Part shown: positions 1-5,659 of the stretch, piece by piece | Numbering within the stretch: the first letter of the stretch is position 1 | How the letters are laid out: each line of letters begins with the position of its first letter | NCBI GenBank assembly: GCA_022615465.1 | Contig: JAKEGR010000191.1 | Location: 1 to 7,393, forward strand | Length of the DNA: 7,393 nt | Direction: 5' to 3' | Source of the DNA: Planctomycetota bacterium | GTDB taxonomy: Bacteria > Planctomycetota > Planctomycetia > Pirellulales > Lacipirellulaceae | Notes under the pieces: model-generated | What the model saw: only the letters and a program-made list of their open reading frames with translations | Told to the model about the DNA's origin: nothing | Databases searched by the model: none | Made by a program: the position numbers and the translations under genes

Positions 1-290
1 CACTACAAATCATTTCCGCCGATTTGCCACCATCGGCAAACGACTTACGTCAATTTTCGACGCAGAAAAAATTTCCCCGCGGCGTTACTCCGTAACTTGG
101 GTTAGCAGGCTCTCGTCAAAATGCTATCGCTGACAGCGTCACGATTCCCATTCCGCCAGTCGGCGATTGTCGGTATCATCCCGCCGTGTAAGTTCCTCTG
201 CTAGCGATACGCGCCGTCCCCCGAAAAAGAATTCGGCACGGGCGAGTTGGTTTCCCCAAGTGTATTATCCTGCGGAAACAATTAGCCACC
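1..290. other. Non-coding leader region upstream of fumC
   Basis: I see no convincing gene here. Two forward frames are open from the left edge (to stops at 103-105 and 131-133), but neither gives a recognisable peptide. The stretch holds several small inverted repeats: GCCGAT/ATCGGC (18-23 with 32-37), an alternative pairing TTTGCC/GGCAAA (23-28 with 35-40), GTTAC/GTAAC (84-88 with 92-96) and CGCTG/CAGCG around 129-139. A TATTAT at 263-268 matches the bacterial -10 consensus at five of six bases. It has no good -35 at normal spacing and would leave a leader of only about 15 bases, so I do not call it a promoter. The fumC promoter must lie here or further left. Confidence 0.6.
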
Positions 291-1706
291 ATGAGCAACT
301 TCCGTATTGAACGCGACACCATGGGCGAGATGCAGGTGCCGGCAGACGCGCTGTATGGTGCATCCACGGCCCGAGCCGTCGACAACTTTCCCATTGCCCA
401 CGAGCCGGTGCCTGCCGCGGTGATCCACGCGTTTGGACATCTCAAAGCGGCGTGCGCGAAGGCCAATCTCGAACTGGGCAAACTCGACAAGCGGCGCGCC
501 GACGCGATCCTTGCCGCGTCGCGGGAAATCGCCTCGGGCAAACACGACCAGCACTTCCCGGTCGATGTCTATCAGACGGGTTCCGGCACATCGACGAATA
601 TGAACGCCAACGAAGTGATCGCCAATCTGGCGAACGAGCGGTTGGGCTTCGGCGTCGGCGCGAAGGGTGCCGAGGGCGCAGTCCACCCGAACGATCACGT
701 CAATATGGGGCAGTCGTCCAACGACACCTTTCCAGCCGCGATGCACATTGCGGCCGCACTGGTCGTTGGTCAGGAATTGATCCCGGCACTCGATCGGTTG
801 TGCGACGACCTGCGAGGCAAGGCAGCCGACTGGGACAAGATCGTTAAGATCGGCCGGACGCACTTGATGGATGCCACGCCGATCCGCGTCGGCCAGGTGT
901 TTTCCGGCTACGCGGCCCAGGCCGAATACGCGGTTGTCCGCGCCGGGCGGGCCTGGAAACGACTGCAGGAGAACATGCCCATTGGCGGCACAGCGGTCGG
1001 CACGGGCATCAACACGCATCCCGAATTTGCCGCCAAGGTTTGTGCGGCACTCTCGCAACAGCTTGGCGCCGATTTCTCCGAGGCGCGGAACCATCCGGAA
1101 GCGCAGGCTGCCAAAGACTCGTTTGTCGAGGCCCATGGCGCACTGAAAACGATCGCAGTCTCCCTCTCAAAAATCGCCAACGACATTCGCCATCTTGGCT
1201 CCGGCCCCCGTTGCGGCATCTTCGAACTGGCCCTGCCGGCCACACAGCCAGGCTCCTCGATTATGCCGGGCAAGGTCAACCCGGTCATCTGTGAGTCAGT
1301 CATGCAGGTCGCCTGCCGCGTCATCGGCAACGATGTGGTAGTCACCACGGCCGGCCTCGGTGGCATCGGTTCGCTGTTCGAACTGAATGTGGCGATGCCC
1401 GTGATGATCGACGCTTTCCTGGAATCGGTGAAGCTGCTCGCCAACGTCGCCAACGTGATGGTCGACAAACTCCTCACCGGCCTGGAAGTCAATGAGGAAC
1501 GCTGCCGCCAACTGATCGAACAATCGTTGATGATGGTCACCTCGATCGCGCCAACAATCGGCTACGAGCAGGCGGCAGCGATGACCAAAGACGCGTTCAA
1601 AACGGGAAAAACAATCCGCGAGTTGTGTCTCGAACGAAAGGTTCTGCCCGAAGCGGAACTAAACGATGCACTCGATCCCTGGAAAATGACCGAGCCAGGC
1701 ACATGA
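291..1706 (+). CDS. fumC: Class II fumarate hydratase (fumarase C)
   Basis: Catalyses the reversible hydration of fumarate to (S)-malate in the cytoplasmic TCA cycle. Class II enzymes are iron-independent homotetramers of the fumarase/aspartase superfamily. The 471 residues match the usual family length, and the protein is intact from the N-terminal YGASTARAVDNF block (22-33) to a C-terminal LDPWKMTEPG like the LDP-x-x-MT-x-PG ending of FumC. Visible active-site blocks are TGSGTSTNMNANEV (96-109), the B-site HPND (132-135), QSSNDTFP (141-148), GRTHLMDATP with the catalytic-pair His191, and the mobile loop GSSIMPGKVNP (321-331) with Ser322, Lys328 and Asn330. By established FumC numbering, His191 and Ser322 correspond to E. 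coli His188 and Ser318. FumC is favoured over aspartase or argininosuccinate lyase by this loop and the C-terminal ending. The ATG at 291 is the natural start. There is only a weak GGAA (about 273-276) ahead of it. A strong hairpin follows the stop, so fumC is probably transcribed alone. Confidence 0.97.
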   Translation: MSNFRIERDTMGEMQVPADALYGASTARAVDNFPIAHEPVPAAVIHAFGHLKAACAKANLELGKLDKRRADAILAASREIASGKHDQHFPVDVYQTGSGTSTNMNANEVIANLANERLGFGVGAKGAEGAVHPNDHVNMGQSSNDTFPAAMHIAAALVVGQELIPALDRLCDDLRGKAADWDKIVKIGRTHLMDATPIRVGQVFSGYAAQAEYAVVRAGRAWKRLQENMPIGGTAVGTGINTHPEFAAKVCAALSQQLGADFSEARNHPEAQAAKDSFVEAHGALKTIAVSLSKIANDIRHLGSGPRCGIFELALPATQPGSSIMPGKVNPVICESVMQVACRVIGNDVVVTTAGLGGIGSLFELNVAMPVMIDAFLESVKLLANVANVMVDKLLTGLEVNEERCRQLIEQSLMMVTSIAPTIGYEQAAAMTKDAFKTGKTIRELCLERKVLPEAELNDALDPWKMTEPGT

Positions 1707-1726
1707 AAGACAGAAAGCGGGGGAGT

Positions 1727-1748
1727 CAAGGAGCCTTGCTGCTCCTTG
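1727..1748 (+). terminator. Hairpin after fumC, possible terminator without U-tract
   Basis: A perfect 8-bp stem, CAAGGAGC (1727-1734) paired with GCTCCTTG (1741-1748), with a six-base loop CTTGCT, begins 20 bases after the fumC stop. Its position suits a transcription terminator. Only two T residues follow it before CGG, so it is not a textbook intrinsic terminator. It could instead protect the 3' end of the fumC message, or attenuate read-through into the TPR gene 78 bases downstream. Confidence 0.5.
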
Positions 1749-1767
1749 TTCGGTATCCGACGAGCCG

Positions 1768-1786
1768 GGTCGACCTCGGTTCGACC
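1768..1786. repeat. Inverted repeat in the fumC-TPR gap
   Basis: GGTCGA (1768-1773) and TCGACC (1781-1786) form an inverted repeat around a seven-base spacer. The left part, GGTCGACC (1768-1775), is also a palindrome in its own right. It lies 40-58 bases ahead of the TPR start codon, where an operator could sit, but no promoter hexamers could be placed beside it. A protein-binding site is a guess; a weak RNA hairpin or chance are the alternatives. Confidence 0.35.
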
Positions 1787-1810
1787 AACGACTTACGCCT
1801 CACATCCACT

Positions 1811-1815
1811 GGAGG
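1811..1815 (+). promoter_or_regulatory. Shine-Dalgarno site deciding the first TPR start
   Basis: GGAGG at 1811-1815 is the strongest ribosome-binding site ahead of any gene in this window. It lies ten bases before the ATG at 1826, which opens directly into a signal peptide. An out-of-frame ATG at 1819 is only three bases from it, too close for normal initiation, and its frame gives no plausible protein. The site is the main reason for choosing 1826 over the upstream in-frame ATG at 1703. Confidence 0.65.
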
Positions 1816-1825
1816 GCGATGCACG

Positions 1826-3655
1826 ATGGCACGGAAGCTGTCACGTATCGCGCGGCAGAATTTGTTCGTTTTGATCATCGCGGCAGCCGGCAGCGGGTCG
1901 TTCGCGACCCGGCTGGCGTTGGCCGAGGAGACGGTTCGCGTAACCTCGCAGCCGGCGGTGATTCAAAATCCGTTTGCCCGCCGAAACACGCCATCCGAAA
2001 CGTCGCCGCAAGCAGCGACCGAGCCTCAATCCGCGCCGGCTCCGCCCGTGGAAAGCACGCCTCAACCGTTGCCGCCGCGGAAGCTGGCGACGCAGTCTTC
2101 CGCCGGACCGAAGTTCTACCGCAATCCATTTGCTCGGCAATCGCCGCCACCGCCGATCGGGACTCCTCTCCTGCCGGGACCAATCAGTCGTTGGCGCCGT
2201 TCCGTGCCGGTCACGGACGAGGAATCGCCGGTGAAACACGCAGTCCTGGCGGACGAAGCGATGCCGATTCCCGACACCTCATCCAGTCCTATCGAGCGAG
2301 CCAACCTGCCGTGGGATCGGCTACCGCCGGCAGAACAATTACGCGACATGCATGGACAGTCCCGCCTGCCGCACCGACGCGATCAGCAGCCGCTCCATCA
2401 CGGTCAGGTCGAAACCACGCCCCTGACTCAGCCGGCCTCGATGGTGCCGGACGGCCAGGTCGCCGACACAGCCTACGATCCCTTTGAGTCCTCGGGCGAT
2501 TCGAATCCCAGCCACAACGAGGCAGGGGCCTTCGTCCCGCCGCATCGCGGCCAGGGCAGCGTGGCCCTGCCGCCCATTTCCGGCGGGTCGGACCTGACGG
2601 CGGTGATCGTGTCTGACTATGTCGATACGCCGGAAGGCTGGTACATGCGGGCCGAGCAGGCAGCCCAAACTGCACAAGCCCCCGAGGAACTCACGGACGT
2701 CGTCAACCACTGTCAGCGGGGGCTGCAAGCCGGAGCCTCAACCGATCTGCATTTATCATTACGCCGGCTTGCCGCTTGGGCCTGCAATCGCCGCGGCGAA
2801 CTGGCGATCGAAGCAGGACGCGAAACGGAGGCCGTACGCGATTTCCAATCGGCCATCCAGTTCGACCTCGACTGCTGGCTCGCATTGCACAACCGGGGCG
2901 TGACCCTCGCCCAGCAACGGCAGATGGAGCCGGCCCTCGCGGATTTCAACCGCGTCCTGCAACTCAACCCCGGCCTGGCCATCGCCTATCGCAACCGGGC
3001 TGAACTGCTGGCAGCGCTTGGACGCATGGGGGAGGCAATCCGCGACTACGATCGCGCGATCGAGCAGATTGGCAACGATGCCAGTCTGGTTCTCGCCCGC
3101 GGCTATGCGTACCATCGACTCGGCGACTTCGACCACGCGCTGGTGGACTTGAATCGCTCGATCGAACTCGACAACGACGAGCCGGATGCCTTCACGCGAC
3201 GGGCCAATCTCCATGCCGAGCGGGGCGATTTTGGCCAGGCCCTGGAAGACCTGGAAAAGGCGCTGCAACTGGATCCAAACTGGGCGGAAGCCCATCGCAG
3301 TCTGGCCTGGCTGTTGGCCACTTGCCCAAATCCGGATTTCCGCAATCCCCAGCGGGCACTTGCCGCGGCGCAGCGTGCGGCGCAACTCGCCCCGGCGGAC
3401 GACGTTTTCGTACTCGATGCCCTGGCCGCCGCATTCGCAAGTGTGGGCCAGTTCGACGAGGCCATTCGTGTCCTGCAGCGGGCGATTGACGCAGCTCCGC
3501 CCGACTTGGCCAAACCGCTCGCCGATCGGATGGCCCTGTACCGACAGCAGCTTGCATTCCGCAGCGGCCCCGATTCGCGGGTCCGCCGCGCTTCGCACCA
3601 GGTTGTCCCTCCCGGTGCCCCACGAGCGATATCTCGTGAGCAATCGCGACAGTGA
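1826..3655 (+). CDS. Exported TPR-repeat protein, first of a tandem pair
   Basis: Function unknown; probably a binding or scaffold protein acting outside the cytoplasm. The 609 residues open with a Sec-type signal peptide: basic MARKLSRIAR, a hydrophobic stretch to about residue 30, and a likely cut after ALA at 33. Residues 34-265 are low complexity, rich in Pro, Ser, Gln and Ala, presumably disordered, and contain NPFAR twice (48-52 and 100-104). From about 315 come five standard 34-residue TPR units (316-349, 350-383, 384-418, 419-452, 453-486), then a lengthened unit (487-525) with LAWLLATCP and RNPQRA, and a last unit (526-559). The basic tail (560-609) has no motif I know. There are no catalytic motifs and no membrane anchor beyond the signal peptide. 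The frame stays open upstream to about 1625 inside fumC, with an in-frame ATG at 1703 overlapping the fumC stop. I prefer 1826 for its GGAGG and the signal peptide. TPR identity is firm; the role is not. Confidence 0.87.
   Translation: MARKLSRIARQNLFVLIIAAAGSGSFATRLALAEETVRVTSQPAVIQNPFARRNTPSETSPQAATEPQSAPAPPVESTPQPLPPRKLATQSSAGPKFYRNPFARQSPPPPIGTPLLPGPISRWRRSVPVTDEESPVKHAVLADEAMPIPDTSSSPIERANLPWDRLPPAEQLRDMHGQSRLPHRRDQQPLHHGQVETTPLTQPASMVPDGQVADTAYDPFESSGDSNPSHNEAGAFVPPHRGQGSVALPPISGGSDLTAVIVSDYVDTPEGWYMRAEQAAQTAQAPEELTDVVNHCQRGLQAGASTDLHLSLRRLAAWACNRRGELAIEAGRETEAVRDFQSAIQFDLDCWLALHNRGVTLAQQRQMEPALADFNRVLQLNPGLAIAYRNRAELLAALGRMGEAIRDYDRAIEQIGNDASLVLARGYAYHRLGDFDHALVDLNRSIELDNDEPDAFTRRANLHAERGDFGQALEDLEKALQLDPNWAEAHRSLAWLLATCPNPDFRNPQRALAAAQRAAQLAPADDVFVLDALAAAFASVGQFDEAIRVLQRAIDAAPPDLAKPLADRMALYRQQLAFRSGPDSRVRRASHQVVPPGAPRAISREQSRQ
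3621..3638 (+). repeat. Inverted repeat in the 3' end of the first TPR gene
   Basis: CACGAG (3621-3626) and CTCGTG (3633-3638) pair perfectly around the loop CGATAT, within the last dozen codons of the gene. No T-run follows, and a proper terminator lies about 85 bases further on. It may simply reflect codon choice in an Arg/Ser-rich tail. Confidence 0.35.
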
Positions 3656-3958
3656 CTGCTTGCTGGCACCATCGAGAACGGGCCGATGTGGGGGCAACTG
3701 TTCTGGTATTCTGCGGCGACAGCATCGGCTTTGCCGATTTTTCTGATAATTCCAGTTAGGTTGACCTGGATGGCTTGTCGATAGACGCACTGGCGGAACC
3801 GATCGGCGGGATCAACATCCTTCCCGCGGATGGGTGTCGCAAAGCGAACCGGCACAGAACAAATCACTCCGCGACCGTCACATCGCTCCTCAAACGCAAT
3901 CGGCGGACATGCCGCAAGGCGTTTTGCCATAACAAGCTCTTCCCCCAACTCTCGTTAG
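3656..3958. other. Intergenic region between the two TPR genes
   Basis: These 303 bases separate the tandem paralogues. The first part holds the intrinsic terminator at 3724-3742. Just after it, TTGACC (3761-3766) resembles a -35 element, but the best -10 at workable spacing (TAGACG, 3782-3787, 15 bases away) is poor. CATAAC at 3928-3933 has no matching -35. A 5-bp inverted repeat CATCC/GGATG lies at 3816-3832. An out-of-frame reading frame runs from 3775 into the second TPR gene; its Arg/Ser-rich translation looks like a frame shadow. Because of the terminator, the second gene probably has its own promoter somewhere in 3743-3958, which I cannot place firmly. Confidence 0.6.
3724..3742 (+). 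terminator. Intrinsic terminator after the first TPR gene
   Basis: ATCGGC (3724-3729), a TTT loop and GCCGAT (3733-3738) form a perfect 6-bp hairpin that runs into five consecutive T residues (3738-3742). It sits 68 bases past the TPR stop, on the strand and at the place expected for rho-independent termination. The three-base loop is tight and the stem short, so efficiency may be moderate. It argues that the two TPR genes are not one simple operon. Confidence 0.65.
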
Positions 3959-5626
3959 ATGGACCGAATCATGCGAGTTGCATCCCAATTTTGGCTGACG
4001 CTGGCTGGCCCGTCGATTCTTCTCGGTCAATTACTGCTGACAGTCCTGCCCAGCAACGCCGCAGATGCCGACTTACAACGCGGCAATATCCCGCCGAACG
4101 TTGCCACGGCTTCCTCGGATCATCGGCAGCAAACGGCCTACGCCGGAAAGCCGAACCAACAGGTCGGCCAGGCGACCCCCACGAGAGGCGGAACTTTCCG
4201 CGGAATGGAGTTGCAGTTGCCCAAAATGCCGTTTGCACGGTCCGGCGGCAATGCACGCCCAACCGCTCCGCGGAACCATGCAGCTTTGCGTCAACGCGCG
4301 GCGACAGGCCAGCAGTCCCCTGCTTCGCCGCAAACTCCCACCCGGTTCTTGACGCCGCCGACAGCCTACGCCGCGGCGTCTGCCGGCTCGATTCCACAAG
4401 CGTCTCAAGTCATGCCAGGCACTCCCCGGATAGGACATGTGCCGACACGAATTCCAGCCGCCGGCCGTCGCACCGCTTCACTCCTACCTGCCGGCGTTGC
4501 GCCAAACTCTGCAAATCGAACGCCAGCGATCGAAGGCCCCTCAACGACCGGCCAGCGTCCCAACACGGCGACGATGACCACCTCCGGCCCACCCGCTGTC
4601 GAACCACATGCGACCACGGCGGCCACGCCCGACTCACCTGCGGATCGTCTGATCCTCCAGGCTCACGAGTTGTCGCGCGGCGCCAAGACGAGTGATGATT
4701 TCACTCGTCTCATTGAAACTTGCCGACGCACTCGGGCCAGCCAGCCCAGCGCGGCGGCCTCCAAGTATGCGAACGAATTGGCCGCATGGGCCTTCAACCG
4801 CCGCGGCCAAATCAAGGCCGACGCCGGCCAAATCAAGGAAGCCATGCTCGACTTCGACGATGCCGTGCGGGCCGATCCTAACTGCTGGCGAGCGATCCAT
4901 AACGGCGGCGTGATCGCGGCGCAATCGGGCCAATTTGAACAGGCGTTTGACGCCTTCAACCGCACCATTCAGGTGAATGCCGAGTTTGCCAAGGCCTATT
5001 CCAACCGCGCGGCGTTGTTCGTGGTGGCCGGCGACCTGCTCCCGGCGTTGCAGGATTATCAGCGGGCGATTGAGCTGGATCCGAATCTGGCGGTGGCTCA
5101 CCGCGGACGCGGACGCGTCTGCCATCTGTTGGGCCGGCTCGATGAAGCAATTGGCCACTATGACGCCGCAGTGCAACTTGCACCCGACGATGCCTATGCC
5201 ATGGCCTCGCGGGCCGACCTGCTCACGGACCTGGGCCGCTATGCCGATGCCCTGGCTGATTACCAACACTCAATCGAAATCGATCCCAGCACGCCCCACG
5301 CGTATCGCGGCCTGGCTTGGCTCATGGCGACTTGCCCCGACGAGTCGGTTCGCAATCCAAGCCGCGCGATCGAACTGGCCGAATTCGCCATGCAACTGAA
5401 TGGTGAAAAAGATTCGGTCAGCTTCGATACGCTCGCTGCGGCCCAAGCCAGTGCGGGTGATTTTCCGACCGCCATGACCACGCTGCACCAGGCGATCGAG
5501 ATTGCGCCGGAGGACGAACGTACGGTCTATCAGGATCGGCTGCTCATGTACCAGCACGCCAGGCCATTCCGAATCACGACCGTGCGGCCCGTGGCGCAAG
5601 CCAGTTATCGAACCGCCAGCCAGTAA
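3959..5626 (+). CDS. Exported TPR-repeat protein, second of a tandem pair
   Basis: A paralogue of the preceding TPR gene; no enzymatic function visible. The 555 residues begin with a Sec-type signal peptide (hydrophobic about residues 11-30, likely cut near SNA34 or ADA37). Residues 38-228 are low complexity, rich in Ala, Pro, Thr, Arg and Gln, with one MPFAR (90-94). The TPR array starts near 275: units 275-308, 309-342, 343-376, 377-410, 411-444, a lengthened unit 445-483 with LAWLMATCP and RNPSRA, and 484-517. Residues 274-538 align without gaps to 315-579 of the first protein at 42% identity (111/265 by hand). Cys255, Cys309 and Cys459 match cysteines there. The start is uncertain: ATG 3959 has no ribosome-binding site, and ATG 3971, four codons on, has only a weak GGA. 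Either gives the same mature protein. An intrinsic terminator upstream suggests separate transcription. Probably a periplasmic or envelope protein-interaction scaffold, by inference only. Confidence 0.88.
   Translation: MDRIMRVASQFWLTLAGPSILLGQLLLTVLPSNAADADLQRGNIPPNVATASSDHRQQTAYAGKPNQQVGQATPTRGGTFRGMELQLPKMPFARSGGNARPTAPRNHAALRQRAATGQQSPASPQTPTRFLTPPTAYAAASAGSIPQASQVMPGTPRIGHVPTRIPAAGRRTASLLPAGVAPNSANRTPAIEGPSTTGQRPNTATMTTSGPPAVEPHATTAATPDSPADRLILQAHELSRGAKTSDDFTRLIETCRRTRASQPSAAASKYANELAAWAFNRRGQIKADAGQIKEAMLDFDDAVRADPNCWRAIHNGGVIAAQSGQFEQAFDAFNRTIQVNAEFAKAYSNRAALFVVAGDLLPALQDYQRAIELDPNLAVAHRGRGRVCHLLGRLDEAIGHYDAAVQLAPDDAYAMASRADLLTDLGRYADALADYQHSIEIDPSTPHAYRGLAWLMATCPDESVRNPSRAIELAEFAMQLNGEKDSVSFDTLAAAQASAGDFPTAMTTLHQAIEIAPEDERTVYQDRLLMYQHARPFRITTVRPVAQASYRTASQ
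4804..4838 (+). repeat. 14-bp direct repeat inside the second TPR gene
   Basis: CGGCCAAATCAAGG occurs at 4804-4817 and again at 4825-4838, exactly 21 bases (seven codons) apart and in the same frame. The result is GQIK twice in the first TPR unit (283-286 and 290-293). The aligned stretch of the first TPR protein (GELA and GRET) has no such repeat, so it arose after duplication or was lost there. Local slippage or chance convergence of helix codons are both possible. Confidence 0.6.
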
Positions 5627-5659
5627 TCGATTGGAGGGCGTGGCTGCCGAGTGAATAAG
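5627..5659. other. 33-base convergent gap between TPR and beta-helix genes
   Basis: The second TPR gene (+) and the beta-helix gene (-) stop 33 bases apart. I see no stable hairpin with a T-run in either direction. The GGAGGG at 5635-5640 resembles a ribosome-binding site for a GTG at 5651, but what follows is the exact antisense frame of the beta-helix gene, so I do not call a gene from it. Transcripts from either side may overlap here. Confidence 0.5.

Noticed and set aside
1..133. Possible tail of an upstream gene at the left edge (two open forward frames)
   Set aside because: Only 34 and 43 codons are visible, neither peptide is recognisable, and the region is AT-rich with small inverted repeats like non-coding DNA.
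287..294. GCCACCATG at the fumC start, which resembles a eukaryotic Kozak sequence
   Set aside because: The gene is bacterial in style and sits among bacterial exported proteins. The match is coincidence.
282..1136. A 284-codon minus-strand frame across the first half of fumC
   Set aside because: It is antisense to an intact, highly conserved enzyme gene and its translation is Arg/Val/Gly-rich with no domain. It is a shadow.
1819..2487. A 222-codon forward frame from the ATG at 1819
   Set aside because: The GGAGG is only three bases away, the peptide lacks any motif, and the overlapping frame from 1826 encodes a signal peptide followed by a TPR array.
3761..3787. TTGACC with TAGACG as a promoter for the second TPR gene
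   Set aside because: The -10 match is poor and the 15-base spacing short. It would lie about 170 bases ahead of the gene, so it is kept only as a remark in the intergenic entry.
2759..3790. A 343-codon minus-strand frame opposite the first TPR array
   Set aside because: Its periodic composition only mirrors the TPR repeats on the other strand. There is no ribosome-binding site or known motif.
3775..4695. A 306-codon forward frame beginning in the intergenic region and overlapping the second TPR gene
   Set aside because: It starts at TTG with no Shine-Dalgarno site, is Arg/Ser/Cys-rich and out of frame with the well-supported TPR protein. Nothing in the peptide looks like a domain.
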